From Intrasporangium oryzae NRRL B-24470 (GTDB lineage: Bacteria > Actinomycetota > Actinomycetes > Actinomycetales > Dermatophilaceae): a DNA stretch of 56,924 bases. This document shows positions 6,654-16,607 of the stretch, in pieces. The DNA lies in contig NZ_AWSA01000029.1 in the NCBI RefSeq assembly GCF_000576595.1, positions 1 through 56,924 on the forward strand, given 5' to 3'. The notes under the pieces were generated by a model. The model made no database searches and had not been told where the DNA came from. It saw nothing but the letters and a program-made list of their open reading frames with translations. The number at the start of each line of letters is the position of its first letter. Position 1 is the stretch's first letter. The translations under genes were made by a program, and so were the position numbers.

Positions 6654-9600
6654 CAGCATCCTCCACCATCCACGAAGCCTTCGTACTCGGCCCTCTTGCC
6701 TTCGGCTAGTGGATTCTGACGGTTGCCGCGATAGTTGTCTCCGTCGCGCCCGATGTAGGTCCCATATTGTTCCGAAAGCCGTTGCTCCATCAGCCGCGCC
6801 TCGCCATAGGTGCGATTACCGGGTATGACTTTCATCTTGTCGCCATTCGCCGGATTGAAGCGGTTGTTGTTGCTCGCGTGGCGAGACTGCACCCCGGCCG
6901 GGGTATCCCCCGGTCCGAACATTCCGGAGTAGTAGGGAGAGCCTCCCGCATCGAGCAACATGTAGTTGCTGTACCCGGAACGGTTTAGGTAGTTGAACCT
7001 GCCATCCCCATCGTTGTGCACCAGGACGGGGTTGCCGCCGACCATCACGAAGTAGGTGTGGAGGCCCTCGACGGTCAGGTTGTACGCAGGTCCGCGGTAG
7101 GTCGTGGAGCCGTCCAGGCCAACCACCGCGACGGTCGCGCCGGCTGCAGTCCGGACGAGGTCACCGCGGTCGAAGTCCTGGATCTGTTCCCATTCCCCAT
7201 CGGTGACGTTCCAGAACGGGTGGTCTTCCGTCGTGACAACGGAGCCGTCCTTGGTGTCGAGGCGAGTCAGGTCATCGACATGCGGCCACGTGTGGGTAAC
7301 CCGGCGGGTTCCTTCCTCGCCCGTCTCGGGATCCAGCGCGACAACGTCGTCGCCGGGCTGGATGTCCTTGATCTTCTTGGTCGACCCGTCGGCCATCAAG
7401 ACCAAGGTGTCGCCGGAGAAGCTGAGCTTGCAGACGTCCCCGGCGGCTTCCGAGGCGGTCTTCGCGGCCCGTTCGGCGTCAGCGGCGGCATCCGCAGCGC
7501 TCATCGCCTTCTGCGCCTCGACCAGCTCGTCACCGGCCTTGAACCAGCCCTTGACCGCGTCGATCGCCTCACCCGCCAGACGCCACAGCCGGCCCGCGAG
7601 CTCAGCGCCCTTCTCCCACTTCCACGGCAGGCCGTACTTCGACAGCAGCTTCCCGGCCATGCCGCCCGCGAAGCTCGACAGGATGTTCACCGCGGTCGCG
7701 CCACACGCGCCGAGGTCACCGTTGACGAAGCAGTTCAGACCGTCCGTGATCCCGAGCTCGTCCGCCGCGATCTTGACGACCTCCTTGACGGCAGACTTGA
7801 TCCGCTCCTTGGTCTGCTCCCGCTTCGCCGTCGCAGCGTTGACCCGGGTCTGCGCCTCCTGCTGAGCCGGCGTCGGCTCTGCCTTGGGCGGGCTCGCCTT
7901 CGACTTCGCCTGCGAGGCGCACCCGCAGCCGCCGCCGTCCTCAGCCGGGTACATCAGGCCCGACGGGTCGGACGTCGTCGCGGGAGAGTTGTTCGCGTAG
8001 TTATAGGCGTTGAGCGTGGCCGGGTTGCCCATGTCCACCATCGGGTCGACCGAGATGAACCGACCGATGACCGGGTCGTACTCTCGCGCCCCCAGATGCG
8101 TCAGGCCGGTGCTGTCGTCGAGCGTCCCGCCGACGAAACCGCGCTGTCCGACCCAGGCCGTGGGGCTCGAGCCGCGGACGTTCCCGAACGGGTCCATCCG
8201 CCGCCGGGTCAGGTCCCCGGTCTCGCCGTCGACCTGGATCGACTCCGTCCCGTGGTGGTCACCCACGAGGAACTGGACGCCGCCGCTCGTCCGGACCGCC
8301 ACCGTCTTGGCGTTGAAGACGTAGTACCGGGTGGTGGCACGCAGGTTGGTCGCCGTGTCGAGGCGGATCTCGGTGTTGTCGAGGTAGAGCGTCGTCGCAC
8401 CCGGCTCACGCCGGATCAGACGCTCGCCGTTGGCGTCGTAGAGGAAGCTCGTCGTCCCCTTGACGCTGTCGACGATGCTCGAGACGTGGCCTTCGGCGTC
8501 CCAGATGAGGGTCTGCGTGCCCGGCCCGTTGGGCCGCTGCACCGTGTTACCGGCCTCGTCGGGAGAGTAGGTCCCGCTCGTCGGCCCCGCGGGTCCGTCG
8601 GTCGTCACGCCCGTCGCGAAGTGCGGTCGGGTCTGCCCCGGCAGCGGGTAGGTGAGAGTCTGCGTCGTGGTGCCGGCGCTCGACCGTGAGGTCAGCGTCG
8701 TCCGGTTGCCCGTGACGTCGTACCCGTACTCCTGCCAGTACGGTGCAGACCCGCCCAGCGCAGGGACGGAGGGGGCTGTCGTGCACGGATCCGTGGCCGG
8801 GGTCCATGCCTGGGTGAGCCGCCGCAGGTAGTCGTAGCCGAAGCACTGCCGGTCGGTGCCGAGGGCTCCGGCGTCGTCGACGATCGACGTGACGTTGCCG
8901 GCCAGGTCGTACACGTAGGACGTGATGCTGTCCGGCGCCGTTGTGCCGTCCCGGTCGACGCGGACGGACGTGAGCCGGCGCGTCCCCTCCTCGTACTCCA
9001 CCGTCTCGTAGGTGTTGAGGTTCGGCGTGTTGCCCATCGAGTACTGGGTGATCTCGCCGTAGGGCGAGTACGTCGTGCCGTTGACGATCGCGCCGTAGCC
9101 GGCCAGCCGAACCGGCTGGCCCAGCGCGTCATAGGTGTAGTCGAGCGTCTCGCCCACGATGCCCGGGAGCTTCGGCAGGGTCATCGATCGGATGCCGCCG
9201 TCGAGGTTGTACGCCAGCGACGTCGTGTAGGTGCCGCCGAGCGCGCCCTCTGTGGTCGGGATCGTGACCGTGTTGCCCGTCGGGCGGTAGGCCACGTCGT
9301 ACCCGGTCACGGCATTCGTGTAGGCGTTCCCGTTGTCGTACCGCGTCGCCGAGGTGAGCTTGCCCTTGGCGCCCGCCAGAGTGTCGTAGAGCCACGACGC
9401 GAGCTTCGGACCCGTCAGGGAGTCCTGGTACATCGCCGTCGTGCGGTCGCCGAGGTCGTAGTCGAAGGCGAGGACCTTGCCGCGGGCGTCCTTGACGGTC
9501 GCGACCCGGTCGGCCGAGTCGTAGGTCGTGGTCGTGACGCCCTTGTCCGGGTCGCTCGTCCGGGTGGCACGACCGAGGAGGTCGTAGTCGTAGGTCCACT

Positions 9601-12600
9601 CGTTGCCGGCCGGGTCCTTGACGCTGTCGATCTTGCCGCCAGGCTCGTACGCGTAGGTCGTCACATCTGCGGGCCCGCTCGGCGTCGTTCCCTTGTACTG
9701 CAGGAGCTCCACCGGCCTGCCGTGAGCGTCAGTCACCGTCGTCGTCGGCGTGCCGCCGGCCGGCGGGGTGACGCTGGTCCGGTCACCGCCGTAGGTCGTC
9801 GTCGTCCGCCACTTCTCGATGTTGTGGGAGGAGAAGATGGCATCGACCGGCCGGTTCGCCCCGTCGTACGTCGTCACCGACATCGCGGGCGCCTGCTGCT
9901 CGTTGACCGCGAACAGCGTCCCGCCGGGGGCGGCAGTGTCGTACGACGGCCCGATCTGCTTGGCCGCGTTGCCACGGACGTCGTACAGCGTGTCGGTGAT
10001 CAGGCGCCCGGTTCCCGTCGCCGCCGGCGTCTGGGTCTGCCGCTGGCGCAGGAGACCGTCGAAGATCGCGTACCGCGTCGTGTAGCCGCCGCTGTTGGTC
10101 AGCTCCTTGGAGGTGACGACGGTCGGGGAGGTCTTGGACACGGCATACGAGAACTGCGCCGTCGCCGTGGCCCCCGAGGCCTTGTCCCGACCGGGCGCCC
10201 ACACGCCGGTCAGGCGACCGAGGGAGTCGAACGACAGGTCGGTCCGGCGGCCGTTGACATCCACCTCGGCGACGTTTGCGCCGAAGGCGGGGTTGACGGT
10301 CGAGGTGTTGGCGAAGCCGAGCGCGTTCGTCGTCTTCATCGCCGTCACCGGACCGCCGGTTGCGGGCGTGTACTCGACGGTGCTCGTCTTCTTGTCCGAG
10401 GCGTCGTAGGTGCCCGTCACACGCCCGTGCACGTCGTAGTCGAAACGGCCGCGGAGCGCATAGACCGGGCCCGTCGTCCACCCCGAGATGGCCTCGAGGC
10501 GGGTCTGGTTCCCTCGGGTCGGGGCAGCCCCCCACGCGAGGGAGTCGTAGAACGTCCGCGTGTCGCTCACGACCTGCGCCGGCCGGGACGGCGTCGTCGC
10601 GCACTTCACGGAGACGGTCTCGGATCGCGATGTGCGGTCGACGATCCATGCCGTGGTGTTGCGCGCGTAGGTGAGGCGGGTGCATAGGTCGTCCGCGTTG
10701 GTCGAGACGTCGCCGAGGTCCTCGACCTGCGTGGGTGTTCCGTACGTGCTCTCATACGTCGTCGAGGTCTGCGTCCGGCGGTACCCGCCCGCCGCGAGCG
10801 CGGTCCGGGTCCGGACCTTCGCGGTCTTGAGGAACCGGGCCTCGTCCGTGCCGTCGCTGGCGATGACCCCGGAGATCCACGGGTCGTTGATCGTCCCCGT
10901 GACTTCGGCGCCGCCGACGCCGTCGTACGTGATGTGCTCGCGCTGGAAGCCGCTCAACCGGCCGTCGTCGGTCAGGGCGACGCCCTCGGAGTCGGTGACG
11001 GACGCGCTTCGCTTTGCTCCTCCGGGCAGCGGGTCACCGTCCATGCCGCGCATGAAGGTGTAGCTGTCCAGGGTCTGCCTGCCCGGCTCACCCGAGCGCA
11101 CGTTGACCTTGGCGTACCCGCGCCAGTCGCTGTACGTGCGGTACTTCGGCTGGCTCAGCTCGTTGTCGTCGTAGTGCCACGCCGGCTCGCCCGCGTAGTC
11201 GTAGTACGTGGCCTGGTCGGGTGCATCCGTCGTCAGGTCGTCGACCACGAGCGACGACACCAGGTACTTGTGGAAGTAGTTGAGCGTGGGGTTGAGGTCG
11301 CCCGGCGCGCTCCAGTAGACCGGGAAGCAGCGCTTGATGTCGTTCGAGGGAGAGGCGGGCATGTTGCTGCCCGGGACACACTCGGCCGGCGTGTAGTTGA
11401 CGTTGACGCTCGTCCCCGACTCGGTGCGCACGTTGGCGATGCGCCACTTGATGAGCGGCGGGGCGTTGTCCAGACCGTCCACGCGGTTCGGCATCTGGGT
11501 GCCGGTGAACGTCACCGGCGGGAGCTCGATGGCGGTGCCGTCGAGGCCCGTGTGGGTGACCTTCGCCAACCACAGGGCGGCCGTGGTCCCGTCCCCGGGG
11601 TCGGGGAAGGACTGGTCGAGGTCCCACTTGTCGACGCTCTTGTATGCCGTGCCGGACAGGTACTGGGTCGTCACCGTCACGAGCCGCTTGCGTGAGAAGA
11701 AGGACGGCGAGACCCGGTTCGTGCAGGTCGTCGTCGAGGTGCAGATCTGGTCGAAGGGGACGTCCGGCCACTTGGCGGCGTTCGTCGACGTGAGCAGGGA
11801 CGGGTCGCAGGTGAACGTCGAGTTGGGAATGCACCGCTCGGCTGTCGTGAAGAGGACCTGCATCGGCGCCGTGGTCGTCGCCTCCGAGCCCTTGCGCTCG
11901 CCGTACTCGACCCGGGCGAGGTAGCCCCCCCGCACGTAGCTCGACACCGCCGTGTTGTTGTTGCGCCCGTAGGAGTTGGTCTCGGGCGTGTAGAAGTACG
12001 TCATCGTGTTTCCGTCGGGATCGACGACGTAGTCGAGGTTCCAGCGCCAGGCCTGCGTGCAGTAGGACGCGGCATACGTGCTCTGGTGGCACGGCTCCCC
12101 GGACTGGTTGCCGAAGACCGGGACGGTCCACGTGGAGTTCGTGTTGACCGTGTCGGCGGCGTAGCGCTTGCCCGCGCCGAAGAAGTACTGGGTGCCGTCC
12201 GAGGCGGTGAACTTCCAGTACTCGGTGTCGTTGTCGCTGTTGGTGCCCCCGGTCAGGCGCTCGATCTTCGAGCCGTCGGCGTTCTTCAGCGTGAAGCCGG
12301 AGGCCGTCTTGACGAGCTCGCTCGAGTGGCCAGCGAGGGAAAGCGTCGCGTTGTCGCTCTTCCAGCACTGGTCATACGTCTTCGTCGTGTTGTTCCCGCC
12401 GGTCATGTCGTCGGCGCACGTGACGTACTTGCGCTCGATGAACCCCGGCTCGAGGGTGAAGCCCTCACCGACCCACCCGGCCTGGTTGTTCGTCGATGCG
12501 GTCCGACCGTCGACCGACCCCGACGAGTAGTCCAGCGCGAGCGAGGGGGTCGGTCCGTTCACCGCGGGTGGTACGCGAAGCGGATAGGACCACGTGAAGT

Positions 12601-13360
12601 CGCCGTTCTGGAGGTTGACCTGCCACGTCGACGACTGGGACAGCGAGGTGGCCGAGTAGCTGCCGGCGCTGCCCTCAGGCGCGGCGACCAGGGCCAGCGT
12701 CGTCATCGTGGTCAGCGACACGTCGGCTGAGGCGGTCTTCGACGTCGTGTCGTTGACCGTCTTCAGCGCGGTTCCCTGGCACTGTGCCGAGGCGGACGCG
12801 AGGTCACAGCCGCCCAGGTCGACGAGCCGCAGCCGGCTGGCCCAGTCGCCGCCGTATGCCGTCGCGAACGCGGCGTAGTCGACCGACACCCGCACCCGGT
12901 CCGCACCGCGACTCGTCGAGGTGTGGTCACCGGACACGCTGAAGGCGAGCCCGTTGACCCCGGCCTTCTCAGCACGCGCGTGGTCGAGGACCGAGACCTC
13001 GACGGACCCCGAGGCAGCGGCTCCCGCTCCCGCGGCTCGGCCGACCGACACCGGAGTGCCCGCGACCCGGACCGGTGCGACGCCGGACCCGAGGGCGACA
13101 GAGCCACGCGCGGCCCCGGGCCAGCTCGCGAGGGACGGCCTCTTCGACGCCGCCTGTGCGGTGGCGTCGACGACCGGGGTCACCTTCGGGGTGAAGGCCC
13201 GTCCGGGCACGGGAGTTTCCTGCTTGACGGCAGGAGCCTCATGACGCGCCGTGGACGCTGCGGCTGTCGGTGGCGGGACGACGAAGGTCGTGGCGATGAG
13301 GGCGCCGACGACGGCCCCACTCAAGGACATCGACGCCCCGCGGCGCGTGAACCGTGACAT
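6653..13360 (-). CDS. secreted Rhs/YD-repeat polymorphic toxin with HINT domain and probable GIY-YIG nuclease tip
   Basis: A 2235-residue modular toxin. An N-terminal signal peptide (MSRFTRRGASMSLSGAVVGA, Ala-rich cleavage region near residue 35) is followed by a beta-rich region of the kind found in actinobacterial Rhs proteins (FTWSYPLRVPPAVNGPTPSL). Many YD repeats come next (YDLLGRATRTSDPDKGVTT, YDALGQPVRLAGYG). The Rhs core ends near residue 1802 with LGAREYDPVIGRFISVDP and DPSGL. After a 174-residue linker with Ala-rich helices comes a HINT autoprotease, residues 1977-2116, starting at Cys of CKLSFSGDTLVLMADGS and ending LVHN. The last 119 residues are the toxin: SPYYSGMFGPG, SRHASNNNRF, TYGEARLMEQRL and GNRQNP match the Y, R, E and N positions of GIY-YIG (URI) nucleases. 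The ATG at 13360 has GGGGGAG just upstream; the frame extends 33 codons further without merit. Confidence 0.85.
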   Translation of the reverse strand: MSRFTRRGASMSLSGAVVGALIATTFVVPPPTAAASTARHEAPAVKQETPVPGRAFTPKVTPVVDATAQAASKRPSLASWPGAARGSVALGSGVAPVRVAGTPVSVGRAAGAGAAASGSVEVSVLDHARAEKAGVNGLAFSVSGDHTSTSRGADRVRVSVDYAAFATAYGGDWASRLRLVDLGGCDLASASAQCQGTALKTVNDTTSKTASADVSLTTMTTLALVAAPEGSAGSYSATSLSQSSTWQVNLQNGDFTWSYPLRVPPAVNGPTPSLALDYSSGSVDGRTASTNNQAGWVGEGFTLEPGFIERKYVTCADDMTGGNNTTKTYDQCWKSDNATLSLAGHSSELVKTASGFTLKNADGSKIERLTGGTNSDNDTEYWKFTASDGTQYFFGAGKRYAADTVNTNSTWTVPVFGNQSGEPCHQSTYAASYCTQAWRWNLDYVVDPDGNTMTYFYTPETNSYGRNNNTAVSSYVRGGYLARVEYGERKGSEATTTAPMQVLFTTAERCIPNSTFTCDPSLLTSTNAAKWPDVPFDQICTSTTTCTNRVSPSFFSRKRLVTVTTQYLSGTAYKSVDKWDLDQSFPDPGDGTTAALWLAKVTHTGLDGTAIELPPVTFTGTQMPNRVDGLDNAPPLIKWRIANVRTESGTSVNVNYTPAECVPGSNMPASPSNDIKRCFPVYWSAPGDLNPTLNYFHKYLVSSLVVDDLTTDAPDQATYYDYAGEPAWHYDDNELSQPKYRTYSDWRGYAKVNVRSGEPGRQTLDSYTFMRGMDGDPLPGGAKRSASVTDSEGVALTDDGRLSGFQREHITYDGVGGAEVTGTINDPWISGVIASDGTDEARFLKTAKVRTRTALAAGGYRRTQTSTTYESTYGTPTQVEDLGDVSTNADDLCTRLTYARNTTAWIVDRTSRSETVSVKCATTPSRPAQVVSDTRTFYDSLAWGAAPTRGNQTRLEAISGWTTGPVYALRGRFDYDVHGRVTGTYDASDKKTSTVEYTPATGGPVTAMKTTNALGFANTSTVNPAFGANVAEVDVNGRRTDLSFDSLGRLTGVWAPGRDKASGATATAQFSYAVSKTSPTVVTSKELTNSGGYTTRYAIFDGLLRQRQTQTPAATGTGRLITDTLYDVRGNAAKQIGPSYDTAAPGGTLFAVNEQQAPAMSVTTYDGANRPVDAIFSSHNIEKWRTTTTYGGDRTSVTPPAGGTPTTTVTDAHGRPVELLQYKGTTPSGPADVTTYAYEPGGKIDSVKDPAGNEWTYDYDLLGRATRTSDPDKGVTTTTYDSADRVATVKDARGKVLAFDYDLGDRTTAMYQDSLTGPKLASWLYDTLAGAKGKLTSATRYDNGNAYTNAVTGYDVAYRPTGNTVTIPTTEGALGGTYTTSLAYNLDGGIRSMTLPKLPGIVGETLDYTYDALGQPVRLAGYGAIVNGTTYSPYGEITQYSMGNTPNLNTYETVEYEEGTRRLTSVRVDRDGTTAPDSITSYVYDLAGNVTSIVDDAGALGTDRQCFGYDYLRRLTQAWTPATDPCTTAPSVPALGGSAPYWQEYGYDVTGNRTTLTSRSSAGTTTQTLTYPLPGQTRPHFATGVTTDGPAGPTSGTYSPDEAGNTVQRPNGPGTQTLIWDAEGHVSSIVDSVKGTTSFLYDANGERLIRREPGATTLYLDNTEIRLDTATNLRATTRYYVFNAKTVAVRTSGGVQFLVGDHHGTESIQVDGETGDLTRRRMDPFGNVRGSSPTAWVGQRGFVGGTLDDSTGLTHLGAREYDPVIGRFISVDPMVDMGNPATLNAYNYANNSPATTSDPSGLMYPAEDGGGCGCASQAKSKASPPKAEPTPAQQEAQTRVNAATAKREQTKERIKSAVKEVVKIAADELGITDGLNCFVNGDLGACGATAVNILSSFAGGMAGKLLSKYGLPWKWEKGAELAGRLWRLAGEAIDAVKGWFKAGDELVEAQKAMSAADAAADAERAAKTASEAAGDVCKLSFSGDTLVLMADGSTKKIKDIQPGDDVVALDPETGEEGTRRVTHTWPHVDDLTRLDTKDGSVVTTEDHPFWNVTDGEWEQIQDFDRGDLVRTAAGATVAVVGLDGSTTYRGPAYNLTVEGLHTYFVMVGGNPVLVHNDGDGRFNYLNRSGYSNYMLLDAGGSPYYSGMFGPGDTPAGVQSRHASNNNRFNPANGDKMKVIPGNRTYGEARLMEQRLSEQYGTYIGRDGDNYRGNRQNPLAEGKRAEYEGFVDGGGC

Positions 13361-13437
13361 GACTCCCCCGTTTCTGGGTAGGCGCACATGGCGCCTGGTC
13401 TGGGTGTGAGCAGGGCGGTGCAGTGGTGGTGCGGACC

Positions 13438-13470
13438 GGGAGAGGGCGGGCTCGCGCACCGCCCTCTCCC
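13438..13470 (-). terminator. hairpin between the LamG and Rhs genes
   Basis: Perfect 12-bp arms (13438-13449 and 13459-13470) around a 9-nt loop lie just after the stop of the LamG gene and 78 bp before the Rhs start. No T-tract follows. It may partially terminate transcription and so set the ratio of the two proteins, or protect the upstream message. Confidence 0.55.
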
Positions 13471-13476
13471 CTCGGG

Positions 13477-16233
13477 TCAGGGCTCGATCGAGGCGTAGGT
13501 GTAGATGAGGTCGTCGTCGCCCCAGCCGTCGAGCGAGACGACCTCATCGACGTCGCCCGACCAGGCCGCGCTCGCGGCGCCGTTCAGGTAGACCCGGCCC
13601 AGCTGGACAGCAGAGGTTCCGGCGAGGCTGGACGTGGTGGCAGGAAGGGCGCCGGTCGCCTGCTCCACCCCGTCGACGACGAGGTCGAGGGTGTGGGTGG
13701 CCGCTTCATAGCGCCCGGCGACGTGCTTCCACTCTCCCGGCTGGACGTTGATCTCGGTCCAGGTGAGGACCTTCTCGCCACCCGAGGGGTTCGGCATCCC
13801 GAAGACCCACTCGACGTCGAAGGTCCCGAGGGAGTTCGCGGTGACCTTGTTGACGCCGAGGTAGAACGCGGACGCCGTCGTGCTTGCCGCCTCCTGGAGG
13901 ATGACCTGACGCGTCGTCGTCGCCTCGGGCCGCACCTTCGCCATGACGGTGAAGTTGTTGGCGGTCTTGACGTTCGTCGTCGCCGACCCGGTCGTGGCCA
14001 CGACGCCGGGGCTGAGGTCGAGGGCTCGGTCGACGACGGTCACGCAGTCGGCGGGATCCTCGGGCGTGCAGACCTGGTCCTTCTCACCGACGATCCAGGC
14101 GAAGCCGCCGGACAGGGTGAACGGGTTGGTCCGGACCTTGCTGTCGGCGGTCGACCCGGCGCCCTCGTTGAGAGCCCACCGGTCGGCCGGCTTGGCGCCG
14201 TCGACGACGAACGTGAACGCGTCCTTCGGGCTGACGTTGCCTGCCGCGTCATACGCCCAGGCGCGCACGACCTGAGGCCCGGTGGCACTCGGGGTGATCG
14301 TGAACTGGCGGGTCGTCATGTCCAGGGCCGTCACCGGCGCATCGATGTTGAGCGACCACTTCGCGCTCTTGGCATCGGTCGGGAGCGTCACGGTGAACGT
14401 CACGGGCGTCGCCATGGCGATCGTGCCCGGGTCCTGGATGACCGGAGGGGTCGGAGCGCTCGTGTCGATGGTCAGCTCGCAGAAGGGTGAGTAGCTGCTC
14501 CAGTCGTGGCCGTCCCAGGTGCGCACCCGCCACTTGTAGGTCTTGAGGTTGGTGAGCGTGAAAGCGGTCGACGGGGAGAAGTCCGCGTTGGCCGTCTTGG
14601 TCACCGACGTCTTCTGGATGTTCGGCGTCGACGTCGTGTTCGTGATGTCGAACACGTCGAACTGGCCGTAGACGCTGTCGTTGTCGACGTCGTTGAGTCG
14701 GGCCACGAGAACCGGGGTCGGGTCGTTGACGACCGGCCGCGCCGAACCCGTGACACACGTGGTGCTCGGGCTGGTCGTCTTCATGCCCGAGGCTGCGGGC
14801 GTCGACGGCTTGGTGTTGTACTCGATGGACAGCTTGACGTCGCTGCGGAACCGACGCCACGCGAGAGGATCGGTCTCGTCCGTCGCCTTGAGACCGAAGT
14901 ACATCGCCGGGGCTCCCGCGGCTGCATACGTCGCGACGCCGGTGGTGACGTTGAAGTCGTACGAGCGGCCCGCGGAGTAGCAGTCCGAGCGCCCCGCCGC
15001 CGTGGAGATCGTGGTCAGCTTGGCCTGCCAGTCACCGGTGGACGAGACCGAGCTCCCGTTGGTCCAGTTCGTGGAGCTCGAGAAGGCCCCAGTTCGCCAG
15101 GCCTCGACGGTCTCGCTGTTGCACTGCGAGGCGTACGTCTCGTACGCCGTCATCGTCGCCTTGAGGATGTGGGTCTTGGAAACACCCGACGGCGTCGTGA
15201 ACCGGAAGAAGAGGCGCTTGCGCGACCAGCCGCTGAAGTTCTGGTAGCCGGAGCCCTGGTCACCCGACCAGTTGTAGTACTCCTGGTCGGGGTAGGCGGC
15301 GTCGATCATGGCCCGCGAGTACTGGGCGGCCGACTTCGTCGGGTCGATGTAGACGGGGTAGACCGTGTCGGCACTGTCGAGCATCGACGCGTCGGGGGTG
15401 AGGGCGATCGCGCGCGCCGTGACGCCCTGAGCCACGGGCCGGACGTGGTCGTTGTCGAGAGGTCCGACGGCGCGGCCGTCCTGCCCGCCGCCCCGCGGGC
15501 CCTGCGGCGCGGCGTTGCCACGCGAGTCCCACATCGTCGCGCGAGAGCTGGTGAAGACCTCGGCACCGTTGTCGCCGACGACGGTGTAGCCACCGTCGTC
15601 CATGGGGGCCGTCCTGCCGTGGGTGATGTCCAGGCCGAGGCGCAGCTGGCGAACGGCGGGGTTCGACGCGGCCTTCCGGTCCTTGACGACCACGACCTCT
15701 CGATAGCCGTCCGGGACCGCCGTGACCACCACGTCGACCCCCGGCAGCACCTCGGGGTAGGTCGCCGACGGCCCCACCAGGATCGGCGTCGGCAGCGTCC
15801 CCGTCCACGAGAGAGCAGACGACGTCCCGTTGCGGCGGATCGTGGCGAGCGGTGCGCTCCCGCCCCCCGAGAAGGCCACGTCGAGGGCACCGGCCCGGGG
15901 CCGCACGAGGCCGTCGGCGCCGACCTTCAGGGTGAGGTCGAGATCGACCCACGTGCCCCCACTCCTGGCGCGGACCGGCTGGGTGTGCAGCTCGGCCGTG
16001 GTCGTGCCGTCGGGATTGGCGAAGAACTGCTCGCTCTCGGTCGTGAGGTCGGTCGCCTCGACACGCTCGCCGAGGCTTCGCGCGAGCAGACCGGCCTGGG
16101 CGAGGTTGCCGTGGGCCGGAGGCGTCGGCGACGGAGCGCTCGTGTCGGCGAGGGTCGGGCTCGCGCCGAGGGCGGTCACCGCGGCCAAGGCGACGACGAG
16201 ACCGGCTGCGCGGGTAGCGGGTAGGGCGATCAC
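13477..16233 (-). CDS. secreted DNRLRE/LamG-type protein upstream of Rhs toxin
   Basis: A 918-residue exported protein. GTG at 16233 follows GGGGGAAC at good spacing. A signal peptide (TRAAGLVVALAAVTALGASP, cleavage near ADT) opens it. The region around residues 300-480 (MIDAAYPDQEYYNWSGDQG, RKRLFFRF, a long beta pattern ending VKLSIEYNTKPSTPA) looks like a DNRLRE-type beta domain. A fibronectin-like segment follows (LKTYKWRVRTWDGHDW, FTFVVDGAKPADRWAL). Residues about 690-918 resemble a LamG/concanavalin domain (NNFTVMAKVRPE, WKHVAGRYEAATHTLDLVVDG). Such proteins commonly precede secreted Rhs toxins in actinobacteria and may act as surface or delivery partners. It shares a promoter with the toxin. 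Confidence 0.8.
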   Translation of the reverse strand: MIALPATRAAGLVVALAAVTALGASPTLADTSAPSPTPPAHGNLAQAGLLARSLGERVEATDLTTESEQFFANPDGTTTAELHTQPVRARSGGTWVDLDLTLKVGADGLVRPRAGALDVAFSGGGSAPLATIRRNGTSSALSWTGTLPTPILVGPSATYPEVLPGVDVVVTAVPDGYREVVVVKDRKAASNPAVRQLRLGLDITHGRTAPMDDGGYTVVGDNGAEVFTSSRATMWDSRGNAAPQGPRGGGQDGRAVGPLDNDHVRPVAQGVTARAIALTPDASMLDSADTVYPVYIDPTKSAAQYSRAMIDAAYPDQEYYNWSGDQGSGYQNFSGWSRKRLFFRFTTPSGVSKTHILKATMTAYETYASQCNSETVEAWRTGAFSSSTNWTNGSSVSSTGDWQAKLTTISTAAGRSDCYSAGRSYDFNVTTGVATYAAAGAPAMYFGLKATDETDPLAWRRFRSDVKLSIEYNTKPSTPAASGMKTTSPSTTCVTGSARPVVNDPTPVLVARLNDVDNDSVYGQFDVFDITNTTSTPNIQKTSVTKTANADFSPSTAFTLTNLKTYKWRVRTWDGHDWSSYSPFCELTIDTSAPTPPVIQDPGTIAMATPVTFTVTLPTDAKSAKWSLNIDAPVTALDMTTRQFTITPSATGPQVVRAWAYDAAGNVSPKDAFTFVVDGAKPADRWALNEGAGSTADSKVRTNPFTLSGGFAWIVGEKDQVCTPEDPADCVTVVDRALDLSPGVVATTGSATTNVKTANNFTVMAKVRPEATTTRQVILQEAASTTASAFYLGVNKVTANSLGTFDVEWVFGMPNPSGGEKVLTWTEINVQPGEWKHVAGRYEAATHTLDLVVDGVEQATGALPATTSSLAGTSAVQLGRVYLNGAASAAWSGDVDEVVSLDGWGDDDLIYTYASIEP

Positions 16234-16286
16234 GGCAAGTTCCCCCTGATGAACCTGATCACTGGCCCCTGTGGCCGGCGAGTCGC

Positions 16287-16315
16287 AATCTAGGGGCGTG
16301 ATGATTTTGCGGCAA
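16287..16315 (-). promoter_or_regulatory. sigma-70 type promoter of the LamG-Rhs operon
   Basis: On the minus strand a TTGCCG -35 (16310-16315) and TAGATT -10 (16287-16292) are 17 bp apart. This gives a leader of about 45 nt before the GTG at 16233. It is the best promoter in this gap for the toxin operon. Confidence 0.6.
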
Positions 16316-16607
16316 GAGTCCCGTTACGCACCGCATGTCGCCCTTGCCGGACCTGTCCGCAGGCGATTCGCCTCTCGTTCGTCCGACCGGAGCGAGCGGG
16401 CGAAATCGCTTGTCTCACAGAGGAATCTCAGACTTCTAACAGGCTCTGTCCAACGACGTCGGGGCGCCACTCGAGGTGTCCCACGAGGCCCACTGGAGTG
16501 GCTCGAGCCGTCCGCGTGAAAGGTAAATTCTTCTCCAGGAAATGGTCTGGCTTTCGCAAACCTCTGTGGGCCTGCCCCCGAGGGCGCGTCGCGCCGAGAG
16601 CCGGCCC

